A stretch of DNA of 64,000 nucleotides, taken from positions 2,542,001 through 2,606,000 of the forward strand of contig NZ_BIFS01000002.1 of NCBI RefSeq assembly GCF_003967555.1, in the 5' to 3' direction. This document shows positions 27,946-35,885 of this stretch, in pieces. The notes under the pieces are model-generated. The model was not told the origin of the DNA. It made no database searches and saw only the letters and a program-made list of their open reading frames with translations. The DNA comes from Dictyobacter kobayashii. Lineage in GTDB: Bacteria; Chloroflexota; Ktedonobacteria; Ktedonobacterales; Ktedonobacteraceae. Both the position numbers and the translations under genes were made by a program. Each line of letters opens with the position of its first letter. The first letter of the stretch is position 1.

Positions 27946-28890
27946 ATGGCCGTATCGACCAATGTACATGATGAAGAAAACAGAGATAAACAGGCGCGCG
28001 TCACACCTTCCACGCGTAGTCCGGGTGAGCGCTGGCGCGCTATTGTACTCTCATTCAGGCGTGACCCGCGCTGGTGGTTCGCCATCGTCCTGCTGCTATT
28101 TGTGCTGGCCGCCATCTTTGCTCCCTGGATCAGCCCCTATTCCCCCACCCTCTACCATCCGGCCGTGGCCACGCAGGGTCCCACTGTCGCGCACTGGCTG
28201 GGAACGGATGCATTGGGGCGCGACCAGCTGAGCCGTATTATCTATGGCACCCGTATCTCGCTCTCGGTCGGGGTCGTTACCATCCTGATTGGAGGTATTA
28301 TCGGTACTGCCCTGGGCCTGATCGCCGCTTACAGCAAAGGCTGGGTGGACCAGATCATCGCCATCGTCGTTGATGCCCTGCTCTCATTTCCATCCTTGAT
28401 CCTTGCTCTGGCCCTGGTGACGGCGCTGGGACCCAGCATTATCAACCTGGCCATTGCCCTGGCGGTGGTGCGTATCCCTATCTATGCGCGTCTCGCCCGT
28501 GGCCAGACCCTGCAGATCACCACCCAGGACTACGTGGCCGCCGCCCACGTCACGGGCACGCCGACCTGGAAAATCCTGCTGCGCCACGTCTTCCCCAATA
28601 TTTTTAGCCCCCTGCTGGTGCAGGCAACCATCTCCATCTCCCTCACCATCCTGGACGAAACCGTGCTCAGCTTTCTTGGCCTGGGTGTGCAGCCGCCGAC
28701 ACCGGAATGGGGTACCATGATCAACGACGCGCAACAATACCTGAGCAGCGACCCCTGGATGATGTTTGGTCCGGCCCTCACCATCATCATTCTCCTCATC
28801 AGCATGAACCTGCTGGGCGATGCCGTCAGAGACCGGCTAGACCCGCGCTCCCATCACACTGTCAGCCTGAGCACCCCCGGCCAGGCATAG
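27946..28890 (+). CDS. ABC transporter permease, DppC type
   Basis: 314 aa, intact. N-terminal helix WWFAIVLLLFVLAAIFAPWI, HWLGTDALGRDQLSRIIYG and the C-terminal FLGLGVQPPTPEWGTMI are hallmarks of DppC/OppC permeases. The ATG at 27946 has CGGAGG upstream. It forms the membrane channel with DppB. The DppD/DppF ATPases that normally follow are absent; the next genes are small unrelated proteins, so ATPases must be encoded elsewhere if the importer works. Confidence 0.9.
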   Translation: MAVSTNVHDEENRDKQARVTPSTRSPGERWRAIVLSFRRDPRWWFAIVLLLFVLAAIFAPWISPYSPTLYHPAVATQGPTVAHWLGTDALGRDQLSRIIYGTRISLSVGVVTILIGGIIGTALGLIAAYSKGWVDQIIAIVVDALLSFPSLILALALVTALGPSIINLAIALAVVRIPIYARLARGQTLQITTQDYVAAAHVTGTPTWKILLRHVFPNIFSPLLVQATISISLTILDETVLSFLGLGVQPPTPEWGTMINDAQQYLSSDPWMMFGPALTIIILLISMNLLGDAVRDRLDPRSHHTVSLSTPGQA

Positions 28891-28918
28891 CTCACCAGCA
28901 CTCACTCTAAGTACAACT

Positions 28919-28956
28919 GTCATACGATCATTGCGCTGAAGTAATGGTCGTATGAC
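28919..28956. terminator. Hairpin at the end of the importer operon
   Basis: GTCATACGA pairs with TCGTATGAC across a 20-base loop containing further partial pairing, 29 bases past the permease stop. No T-tract. Confidence 0.4.
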
Positions 28957-29054
28957 GGCTCTGCCGTATGAGCTCGTTTCTAATGTTTCCTGTCACTATT
29001 ACCAGAGTTGCCGCGTGCTTGCTATAAATGGATTTTTTAAGAAGGGAGAACCAC

Positions 29055-29312
29055 ATGGGCGAGCAGCAAAGGTGCGACAGCTCTGAGAAGCGCATGCTTG
29101 TACGTGAGCAAATTCTCCAGGCAATCGTGCAGATGAGCCTGCAAGATGGATCACTCAGCGCATCCCTCTACGTCATTCTGGATGCGCTTGAAGAGCAAGG
29201 CCAATGCGAGACCGCTGCCATTGAGCAGGCGATCGAGGAGATTAATACGTTTGAGGACGTGCTCCATTCTCTACGGGAGGATTTAAATGTTCTGCACAAG
29301 CTCAGCAAATAA
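29055..29312 (+). CDS. Small helical hypothetical protein
   Basis: 85 aa from ATG 29055, preceded by GAAGGGAG. Predicted helical, acidic, no cysteine motif or membrane span (SASLYVILDALEEQGQCETA). Not recognised. Monocistronic between the importer operon and a convergent small gene. Confidence 0.5.
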   Translation: MGEQQRCDSSEKRMLVREQILQAIVQMSLQDGSLSASLYVILDALEEQGQCETAAIEQAIEEINTFEDVLHSLREDLNVLHKLSK

Positions 29313-29363
29313 TCTGGTCTGGCGCCATACTTTCTTTTGCATATTAAAGAGCTTTCAGCAGCA

Positions 29364-29606
29364 CTAGGCTTTGCCTATGATCTGGTGGGCTGCGACATGA
29401 AAATGGTAACCAGAGTAATCTTCAAGCACATAGACGAGCCCCTGTTCGCGCCTCAAATATTTCCAGGTAACCGTTCCTTTGGCCTGGCCATCATCGAATG
29501 TTACCTGTTCATTGAGCTGATAATCGCCACCGGAAAACAACTCTCCATAGATCTTGCAGTACTGGCGATACATAAGTAAACGAAATTTAGGGGTGTCTTT
29601 GTACAT
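29364..29606 (-). CDS. Small hypothetical protein
   Basis: 80 aa, ATG 29606 with TAAGGAG upstream. Rich in aromatic residues and beta-prone (GTVTWKYLRREQGLVYVLED). No family recognised. Start context and composition support a real gene. Confidence 0.5.
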   Translation of the reverse strand: MYKDTPKFRLLMYRQYCKIYGELFSGGDYQLNEQVTFDDGQAKGTVTWKYLRREQGLVYVLEDYSGYHFHVAAHQIIGKA

Positions 29607-29734
29607 GCAGGGCTCCTTACCCGAAGAGGTATCAATATGTATAGAGGAAGACTATTCTGTTTCTAAGTATGCCAGAGTTTTAGAAAAAATCTCAAGCTAA
29701 TAGTACCTCTGGTAAGGATGCAGGTTTGGTTATG

Positions 29735-29777
29735 GCGCGACCACCGGCAAACACTATCTTTTCCCCGGTGGTCGCGC
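29735..29777. terminator. Hairpin downstream of ohr
   Basis: A 13-bp perfect stem, GCGCGACCACCGG with CCGGTGGTCGCGC, about 27 bases past the ohr stop on the minus strand. On the plus strand it is followed by GGTTTTA. Possible bidirectional terminator. Confidence 0.5.
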
Positions 29778-29803
29778 GGTTTTAGCAGCGGCAAACAATG
29801 CTA

Positions 29804-30241
29804 TCAGGCAATTGCGAGCGGCTGCTCTTCAAAGTAGAGTCTGACAGGAATATTGCCACGTGTGGCGTTGGAGTAGGGGCATACCTGGTGCGCGAGTTCG
29901 ACCAGCTTTTCGCCAGTTTCCTGATCCACATCGGGAATAAAGACATGCAGCTCAACCTCAAGTCCAAAGGCACCCTCTCCCACTGGCCCGATACCAGCCT
30001 TTGCCGTCACGGTTGAAGCACTGGCATCCACCTTCTGGCGACGTGCCGTCAGCATCAACGCAGATTGGAAACAGGCCGCATAGCCAGCCGCGAACAACTG
30101 CTCTGGATTGGTGCCCTCACCACCAGGGCCGCCCATCTCCTTTGGCACACTCAGCTTTACCGCCAGATGCCCATCCGATGACTGTGCTTGTCCATCGCGT
30201 CCACCATGGACGGTTGCTTCCGCTGTATAGAGAACCTTCAT
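29804..30241 (-). CDS. ohr: Organic hydroperoxide resistance protein (Ohr, OsmC fold)
   Basis: 145 aa, standard Ohr length. The catalytic cysteines lie in AGYAACFQSAL (about residue 58) and HQVCPYSNATRGNI (about 122), with the conserved GGEGTNPEQLFAAGY between. Ohr reduces organic hydroperoxides using lipoylated-protein electrons in the cytoplasm. Divergent from an OhrR-like MarR regulator across a 238-base gap holding a 58-bp palindrome, so induction by organic peroxides is expected. The ATG at 30241 has AAAGGT upstream. Confidence 0.93.
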   Translation of the reverse strand: MKVLYTAEATVHGGRDGQAQSSDGHLAVKLSVPKEMGGPGGEGTNPEQLFAAGYAACFQSALMLTARRQKVDASASTVTAKAGIGPVGEGAFGLEVELHVFIPDVDQETGEKLVELAHQVCPYSNATRGNIPVRLYFEEQPLAIA

Positions 30242-30277
30242 TATCTCAGCTACCTTTCGTATATTTGAATTTTTTAT

Positions 30278-30335
30278 GGGTATAAATTGAGGGAAATTAA
30301 ATTGTACACAATTTAATTTCCCTCAATTTATACCC
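30278..30335. promoter_or_regulatory. 58-bp perfect palindrome, probable OhrR operator for ohr
   Basis: Two 28-base arms are perfect reverse complements around a central AC. The centre reads AAATTGTACACAATTT, close to the AATTGTA-type half sites of known OhrR operators. It lies 37 bases upstream of the ohr start on the minus strand. The outer arms extend well beyond what a dimer needs, so it could bind two dimers or form a cruciform. Confidence 0.65.
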
Positions 30336-30413
30336 TATTATTCAGGATACTGTCAAGGGCCAGGGCAACATTGGAGGGAAATATGGCCTGTGCCAGCGCC
30401 TCCCAATATTGAC

Positions 30414-30450
30414 TTGACTTCCATTTAATTGTGTGCTATACAATTGTACT
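30414..30450 (+). promoter_or_regulatory. ohrR promoter with overlapping OhrR-like half sites
   Basis: TTGACT (30414-30419), a 17-base spacer, then TATACA (30437-30442). Inverted AATTGT and ACAATT lie inside and across the -10 element, so repressor binding would block the promoter (autoregulation). Confidence 0.55.
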
Positions 30451-30479
30451 CAAGTGAGTTGGAAGGAGGAATACGCGCT

Positions 30480-30992
30480 ATGACGGATGAGACAGAACAA
30501 GAGAGATGGCCCTTTGAAGATATGAACATACCTGGCAGCGCTGCGCTCTCAGAAGTGCACATCGAGGATATGCTGTGTTTTGCCTTGTACTCGGCCTCAC
30601 GGGCCGCGATGGATGTGTATCGACCTTTGCTGGATGAAGTGGGGCTGACTTATCCACAATACCTGGTGATGATTGTGCTATGGGAGCATGAAAAGCTCTC
30701 GGTTAAGGAGATTGGCCAGATCCTGCACCTGGATTCAGGCACGCTCTCTCCGCTGCTGAAGCGCCTGGAGTCTATGGACTTTATTACACGGCAGCGCCGA
30801 GCGAGCGACGAGCGTATCGTAGATATTACCCTCGCGGATGCCGGACGTGCCTTGAAAGTCCATGCGAGCACAATTCCTGCACAGATTAGTTGCCAGTATG
30901 GGATAGAGTTTGATGAATATCTCGAGCTCCTGGGCCGGCTCAAAAAGCTCACCGACCACCTCTCCGCACCCGCAGTTACGCAGCACATATGA
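30480..30992 (+). CDS. ohrR: MarR-family organic-peroxide sensor OhrR
   Basis: 170 aa from ATG 30480 (GGAAGGAGG upstream). The MarR winged helix has LTYPQYLVMIVLWEHEKLSV, LHLDSGTLSPLLKRLE and the wing RRASDERIVDI. The N-terminal LCFALYSASRA contains the reactive cysteine typical of OhrR (Cys15 in Bacillus). A second Cys (QISCQYG) could support the two-cysteine mechanism, but its position differs from Xanthomonas OhrR. Oxidised protein would release the palindromic operators and derepress ohr. The N-terminal 25-residue extension is longer than usual. Confidence 0.88.
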   Translation: MTDETEQERWPFEDMNIPGSAALSEVHIEDMLCFALYSASRAAMDVYRPLLDEVGLTYPQYLVMIVLWEHEKLSVKEIGQILHLDSGTLSPLLKRLESMDFITRQRRASDERIVDITLADAGRALKVHASTIPAQISCQYGIEFDEYLELLGRLKKLTDHLSAPAVTQHI

Positions 30993-31115
30993 GCACGGGG
31001 AAGATGGACACGCACGAGGAGGAAGCAGGTGCAAGACCCGCAGGTGTAGGAAGAGGAAGTGGTCGCTGAGAGTCCACACCTGCGGCTATTTCTTCTTATC
31101 GCATTTGTGCTTATT

Positions 31116-32207
31116 TTATGCTGGTCGGCTCCATATTTTGATGGATTGGCTGCCACTGGCTATGAGTCGGCCATCGGGGCTCAGGGCCAGGCTATAAACA
31201 GGTCCCCGATGGTTGGCCAGGGTGCGAATGCTGCGTTGCTGGCCATGGATATCCCACTCCTGGACCGTTTGGTCCTCGCTGCTACTGATGATGGTCCGCC
31301 ACCTGGGATTGTATACTACTGCGCGTACGGCTCCCGTATGGCCGGTGAGCGTGGCCAGTAATCTTCCATCCTCGGCATTCCAACAGGTGATGCTCTTATC
31401 CGCGTTGCCGCTGATGAGCCAATGTGGACTGCTGGTCGCTTGCTCGTTGTGCATCATCGTCAGGGCCAGCACTTTGCCGGCATGACCCTCAATGGTACGC
31501 AGGAGCTTGCCTGTTCGAGTATGCCAGATGCGTATCGTACTGGTGGCGTCTCCACTGGCAACCACCTGGTCATCGGATCGCAGCGCGACACTATAGACCC
31601 CACCGGCATGGTCAGAGAGAGTACGCTGGCATTCCCCCGTCTGCAGGTCCCAGAACCTGACCGTCTGATCGGCGCTACCACTGATCAGCGTCTGGCCGTC
31701 CGCAGTGATCGCCAGCGACCGGACCCCACCGGTGTGCCCTGTCAATGTTTGTCTCAGCTGGCCCGTTGGTAGATCCCAGAGCTTGATCGTGCCATCCTGG
31801 CCGCCACTGGCCAGCAGTTGACCCGTTGGAGCAAAGGCCAGCGTAAAAACAATACCCCGATGGCCGGTAAAAGTGGATAGCAACTGGCCATCCTCATAGT
31901 TCCAGAGCCTGACTGTGCCATCATTGCTACAACTGGCCAGCGTTTTCCCGCCAGGATTGAAAGCCAGGGCGCGCACCCAGCTGGTGTGGCCGGTCAGCGT
32001 ATGTAAAGCAACATCCTCTTGTGCCTCTGCCGGCAAGATATCCGCCACCTTTTCCACGTTCTTCCTTTCAACCAATGCCTGACCCGCCATGCGCGTGAAC
32101 TGGCCCTGACAGGCGGGACAGCGATAAAATGTAAGCGTGCTATCGGAGGCGGGCAACACCTCTAATGAAGCGGCCTGACAACCCGGACAAATATCATTTG
32201 AAACCAA
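31116..32207 (-). CDS. WD40-repeat protein with N-terminal zinc ribbon
   Basis: About 363 aa from the TTG at 32207, which has AAGGGGTGA upstream; an ATG at 32243 is an in-frame alternative. A zinc ribbon (CPGC ... CPACQGQF) opens the protein, then seven WD40 blades of about 42 residues, such as GHTSWVRALAFNPGGKTLAS and GHTGGVRSLAITADGQTLIS. Seven blades make a closed propeller. No signal peptide, so cytoplasmic scaffold is the likely role. Target unknown. The repeats are similar but not identical, as expected for recent internal duplication. Confidence 0.82.
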   Translation of the reverse strand: MVSNDICPGCQAASLEVLPASDSTLTFYRCPACQGQFTRMAGQALVERKNVEKVADILPAEAQEDVALHTLTGHTSWVRALAFNPGGKTLASCSNDGTVRLWNYEDGQLLSTFTGHRGIVFTLAFAPTGQLLASGGQDGTIKLWDLPTGQLRQTLTGHTGGVRSLAITADGQTLISGSADQTVRFWDLQTGECQRTLSDHAGGVYSVALRSDDQVVASGDATSTIRIWHTRTGKLLRTIEGHAGKVLALTMMHNEQATSSPHWLISGNADKSITCWNAEDGRLLATLTGHTGAVRAVVYNPRWRTIISSSEDQTVQEWDIHGQQRSIRTLANHRGPVYSLALSPDGRLIASGSQSIKIWSRPA

Positions 32208-32452
32208 GCAATCACCCCTTGAAATATCATAGAGATAACACATTATATGCGGCTGTAATTAAACACATCTCCATCATATCACGACAAAAGCCACAAGAAA
32301 AGCGCTCACATTAATGCACCCCTTTCTGTAGCCACGTTTGTGCGGCTCAATCTGTTGCGCGAGGTCCGTGTTCGGGCACCGCGAGCGGGGAGATGGCGGT
32401 AATTGAGAGACCAACCATCAAATGCCCCCATCAAAACGAAAACGAAAAACAA

Positions 32453-32783
32453 CCCAAACATACACGAACAACAACCCAAACCGTAGGTGCGACCTTTAAC
32501 GGTCGCTTCCTTCCCGCATATGCGCGTCCCTAAAACAATGGAACGCACACCTACAAACAACCTCCCCATACGCGAACGTGCCAAAAATCACGATGACCTA
32601 CGGAGGGGGAGGTCCGCGTTTGGGCACCGTGAGCGGGGAGGTTGCGTTTGGGCACCGCGAGCGGGGATGTGTGGGTGTATATAGGGGCCGAGCGGCGAGG
32701 ATAGCGGGCCCCACTACCGGTGGGGCAAGCGACCGTTAAAGGTCGCACCTACGGTTTGGGGTTGTTGTTCGTGTGTGTTTGGG
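32453..32783. repeat. REP-like inverted repeat pair (BIME-like element)
   Basis: Segments 32453-32508 and 32727-32783 are near-perfect reverse complements (about 56 bases). Each contains the small hairpin GCGACC-TTTAAC-GGTCGC and the tail ACGGTTTGGG-TTGTTGTTCG. They lie 140-470 bases upstream of the tyrosine transposase, the expected place for its substrate repeats. Confidence 0.65.
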
Positions 32784-32846
32784 GTTGTGGTTCGTGTGTG
32801 TTTGGGGTTGTTGTTCGTTTGTATTTGGGGTTGTGTTTGGTGGGGC
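32755..32846 (+). repeat. 23-bp G/T-rich tandem repeat, four units
   Basis: Units start at 32755, 32778, 32801 and 32824 with consensus TTTGGGGTTGTTGTTCGTGT plus GTG; a partial reverse-complement copy lies at 32440-32485. Exact 23-base period, strongly strand-asymmetric (G/T on plus). Confidence 0.75.
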
Positions 32847-32923
32847 GTATTTTTCCGTTTTTTTCGGGCAAGGCGGCATATAGATATGTAGAGCAATGTA
32901 TATGCCAATCGAAAGGGGAAAAT

Positions 32924-33445
32924 ATGAGCGATCAAAAAAAGCCTCGGCGCAAAAAATTTGTACCATTGAAACCTATGCGCCTGGCAACTTCTACATATAA
33001 GCTGCCGGGAGCGTATGCGATTACCATTTGCACCAAAAAACGGAAAAAGTTATTCAATATTCCGGCATTACGTTCCATTTTATACGAGGAATGGACAAAT
33101 CTGCCGCAACATTTCCCTGGTATTGTCGCCGGAACATTTATGGTCATGCATGATCATCTTCATTGCATCTTGATCCTTAAGCAAGGAATTGAGCAAGAAA
33201 AAAGTGTGCGACAGATAATTGGAGGCTATAAATCCATTGTCGCAAATGCATGGCTGCGCCACCTGAGCGCAACAGGGGCCAATTACCCCGGCGACATCTG
33301 GCAATCGCGCTTCTATGATCATATTATTCGTGATGAAGCAGATTTCAAGGCGCAAACAGCATATATCCTTAACAATCCCAGGGTTTATAAAGCAAAGCAA
33401 AGCAAGGCTCGGAAAAATAAGGACAAAGGGCAAAAAAACGTATAA
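32924..33445 (+). mobile_element. REP-associated tyrosine transposase (RAYT, Y1/HUH family)
   Basis: 173 aa from ATG 32924 (AAAGGGG upstream). Transposase IS200-like fold: N-terminal YKLPGAYAITICTKKRKKLF, the HUH metal motif in VMHDHLHCILIL, and the catalytic Tyr in WQSRFYDHIIRDEADF followed by AYILNNPRVYK, the arrangement typical of RAYT proteins. These are single-copy, domesticated relatives of IS200/IS605 that nick REP hairpins. REP-like hairpins lie both upstream (32453-32783) and downstream (33485-33508). The protein looks intact. Confidence 0.85.
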
Positions 33446-33484
33446 GCAAAACCATTGGCGCCTCCTCCTTCTCTATAGGGGGAG

Positions 33485-33508
33485 GAAGCGGCCACTGGGG
33501 GCCGCTTC
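33485..33508. repeat. Hairpin downstream of the RAYT gene
   Basis: GAAGCGGCC pairs with GGCCGCTTC around ACTGGG, 40 bases after the transposase stop. May be a REP-type substrate hairpin or a terminator. Confidence 0.5.
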
Positions 33509-33573
33509 TGTGTGGTTTGCATTTTTCTTGTTGGTCGTAGGTGATTGCGATTGTGTACACGATAGATAATGGA

Positions 33574-33759
33574 CTAAGACGCAGGCTGTTGTAAGTCGGG
33601 TTGGATCAGGATCTCTTTGAGTGGCACTTCTGTTTTTATCCAGGAATCGCAATTGGCACAATGATAGAGTGTACGATCATAAGTGGTAGGCCGGGCGCGA
33701 TTATAGCTGACATCTTTACGTTTAATTTTCATTTGCTCGTGGCATACTGGACAATGCAT
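33574..33759 (-). CDS. Small zinc-ribbon protein
   Basis: 61 aa with two CxxC pairs, HCPVCHEQM and YHCANCDSW, forming one zinc ribbon. The ATG at 33759 has GAGGGGAG upstream. Rest of the protein is short and polar. Role unknown; such ribbons often bind nucleic acid or protein partners. Confidence 0.65.
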   Translation of the reverse strand: MHCPVCHEQMKIKRKDVSYNRARPTTYDRTLYHCANCDSWIKTEVPLKEILIQPDLQQPAS

Positions 33760-33883
33760 ATATTATCTCCCCTCACGTGTTTTATGGTTTATCGCCTCCT
33801 AGTACAAAGTATACTGATAAATGCAAGTGTGCCTGTGAGCTTGCTGTGAGGTTCTGGGGATTGCGAGGCTGCACAGTGAAAGT

Positions 33884-34186
33884 TCATAGCAGGGCTCGCA
33901 GAGCTATGGCAGCGCCGATGCCCACGATCATTGATAGCAATAGGTTGCGTGTGCGGGCGGCCACCAGGATCGTTGCCAGCGAGGCCCCTGCTTCGGACCA
34001 GCCGGTGCTCAGGACGGTAGGGGCCACGATCGCTACCAGGATCGTACCGGGCAGATAGCCTAGCCAGGCTCTGGTGCGCGCTGATACAGCGACATGGCCC
34101 ATCAACCAGAGTCCACCGATGCGAGTGATGTACGTAACGATGGCCATACCGCAAATGGCCAGGATGGCTGGAAGGCTAGTCTGCAT
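33884..34186 (-). CDS. azlD: AzlD-family branched-chain amino-acid exporter subunit
   Basis: 100 aa with about four hydrophobic helices (ILAICGMAIVTYITRIGGLW; GTILVAIVAPTVLST), standard AzlD size. It works with AzlC to export branched-chain amino acids or analogues. Its start overlaps the end of azlC by 11 bases, so the two are translationally coupled. Confidence 0.82.
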   Translation of the reverse strand: MQTSLPAILAICGMAIVTYITRIGGLWLMGHVAVSARTRAWLGYLPGTILVAIVAPTVLSTGWSEAGASLATILVAARTRNLLLSMIVGIGAAIALRALL

Positions 34187-34913
34187 GGCGAAGTACTCCT
34201 ACTATACTACCGGCTAAGCCACCCAGCAGAATATACCATTTGCCAGGCAGAAAATGGGCCGCCAGGACCGCTACACCTGCCGCAACCAGCCATGGTACCA
34301 GATAGCTCTTCCCTTTCCAGAGCGGTACCAGCAGAGCCAGAAAGACGGCTGTAAAGGCAAAATCGAGTCCCCAGCGGGCCGGGTCCTGTACAATCATATT
34401 GCCCACAGTGCGTCCTATAACGGTGGAGGTCGTCCAGAAGAGATAGAGCATCAAGCCGCTGCCGAGCAGAAAGGCCGCGTTATTCTGGCCTGCATCAAAT
34501 TTGCTCATGGTCAGGGCCCAGTTTTCATCGGTCAAGAAGAATAAGGTGGCGTAAGCTTTGAAGGGAGATAGGCGTAAGAACCAGGGGCTGATGGCGGCCC
34601 CCATTAGAATACTGCGCGCATTTACTATCAGCGTGGTTAAGATAATGGCTGCCACAGGTAGCGGCAGCGTCCAGAGGCTGAGCACAATTAGCTGCGACGA
34701 ACCGGCGAAGACCAGTCCGCTCATCAGCAAAACTTCAAGCACACTAAGGTGAACCTGGCCAGCCAGGACGCCAAAGACCAGTCCGTAGACAGCGTCACCG
34801 AGGGCGATGGGGATGATTGCCCTGGCTCCGGCAAAAAAGCCCTGGCTATCAAATGATACCGCTGGCTCTGGCGTAGCTAGTGGGGTCAGTGTGGCGGTGG
34901 ATCGCTCCGGCAT
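34176..34913 (-). CDS. azlC: AzlC-family branched-chain amino-acid exporter subunit
   Basis: 245 aa, multi-span membrane protein: ARAIIPIALGDAVYGLVFGV, LLMSGLVFAGSSQLIVLSL and FFLTDENWALTMSKF are conserved AzlC segments. Forms the large subunit of the AzlCD exporter. The ATG at 34913 has AAGGAGA upstream. The promoter must lie in the short gap before repeat copy C. Confidence 0.88.
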   Translation of the reverse strand: MPERSTATLTPLATPEPAVSFDSQGFFAGARAIIPIALGDAVYGLVFGVLAGQVHLSVLEVLLMSGLVFAGSSQLIVLSLWTLPLPVAAIILTTLIVNARSILMGAAISPWFLRLSPFKAYATLFFLTDENWALTMSKFDAGQNNAAFLLGSGLMLYLFWTTSTVIGRTVGNMIVQDPARWGLDFAFTAVFLALLVPLWKGKSYLVPWLVAAGVAVLAAHFLPGKWYILLGGLAGSIVGVLRHAD

Positions 34914-35035
34914 TGCTTTCTCCTTAAGTCAAGTCAGGTAAGATGTAAGAAAGTGTGGTTGGTTGAGTTGCGACGTCGTAACGCCCAATATTGCGATTAT
35001 ACCATTACGTGCGCTATACTTCAAATAGCGGGAGC

Positions 35036-35252
35036 AGCAAGATGCGCATTCTTTCATGTGTGAGTGTGCCTGGTGGGCGACCGCGGTCTCCTCCCTCCTG
35101 CGAGCATGGAGATCACGAGCAAGAGGGAAGATGGACCTTCTTTCAAGGAGTGTGAGTGTGTGTGATGGACGGCCGCAGCCGTCCATCACACACACTCACA
35201 CTCCCAACCCGGCGCCGCAGGCGCCCAAGAGGACCATGAAAAAGCCCTGAGC
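35036..35252 (+). repeat. Dispersed long-hairpin element, copy C (with partial tandem copy)
   Basis: A decayed first unit (GATGCGCATTCTTTCATG, TGGTGGGCGACC) is followed by a complete unit: GATGGACCTTCTTTCA, a perfect 24-bp stem (35150-35173 with 35178-35201, loop CGCA), CTCCCAACCCGGCGCC and AGAGGACCATGAAAAAGCCC. Same orientation as copy A. It fills most of the 366-base gap between azlC and the CGNR gene. Confidence 0.7.
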
Positions 35253-35279
35253 AGCCAGCAGTTGAAAGGAAGTTGAAAA

Positions 35280-35828
35280 ATGGAGATGCTTTGCCTGGAG
35301 GTAATAAATAGCGATTGGCATGACCATCGAGGCCTGGTCCCGGATGAAGATCGCCTGCTGCAGCCAGCCTGGCTTGAGCGGCTGCTGGCTTGCTGGCAAT
35401 TGGCGGTAGCTACAAAGCCTGCGGCCAGCGAGATCGCAGCCCTGCAAGCCCTGCGTACTTTAATGCAGCAGATAGTACAGAACCTGATGGATCGAAGGAC
35501 ACCGACCGCGGCTCAGATGGAGGCCCTCAATCGTTATCTGGCCGCGGCCCCTTTCCACCGAGCGCTGCGCGAGATCGAGGGGCAGTATCAGTTACAGGAT
35601 TCGGCTTTGCAGCAGGATTGGAACTGGGTGCTAGGTGAAGTGGCGAGTTCGTTCGCCACGTTGATTACGCGCTATGATACCTCTCGCATCAAACGGTGTG
35701 AAAATCCTCAGTGCCGCTGGACCTACTATGATGAGAGTGCTAACCATACCCGTCGCTGGTGCGAAGATTCCTGTGCCAATCTAATGCGCGTGCGACGCTT
35801 CCGTACGCGCCAGCAAGTGAAGAAGTAG
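35280..35828 (+). CDS. CGNR zinc-finger (ABATE domain) transcriptional regulator
   Basis: 182 aa. N-terminal ABATE domain (CLEVINSDWHDHRG ... WLERLLACWQL) and C-terminal CGNR finger with RCENPQCRWTYYDESANHTR and RWCEDSCANLMRVRRFR. The usual CGNR tetrad reads CANL here. Members are stress-responsive DNA-binding regulators. ATG 35280 has GGAAG upstream. Divergent from azlCD but separated by a repeat, so linked control is uncertain. Confidence 0.82.
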   Translation: MEMLCLEVINSDWHDHRGLVPDEDRLLQPAWLERLLACWQLAVATKPAASEIAALQALRTLMQQIVQNLMDRRTPTAAQMEALNRYLAAAPFHRALREIEGQYQLQDSALQQDWNWVLGEVASSFATLITRYDTSRIKRCENPQCRWTYYDESANHTRRWCEDSCANLMRVRRFRTRQQVKK

Positions 35829-35885
35829 GCATCGGATCTGGCTAACACTCTCGGCTTAACTATTTCTGTGTGAGCTCTGGCCGCG

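Larger units (their letters stand above)
32244..32923. other. Gene-free repeat region beside the transposase
   Basis: 680 bases of non-coding repeats. Three copies of a GGGCACCGCGAGCGGGG-type core lie at about 32373, 32621 and 32653, with a REP-like inverted pair and a 23-bp tandem array described separately. Apparent ORFs on both strands are repeat by-products. Confidence 0.6.

Noticed and set aside
29804..30992. Toxin-antitoxin pair
   Set aside because: Both proteins have clear Ohr and MarR/OhrR signatures with an OhrR-like operator.
32306..32966. Several ORFs of 65-92 codons around the RAYT repeats
   Set aside because: Composed of repeat translations (for example repeated Thr/Asn/Pro), not conserved proteins.
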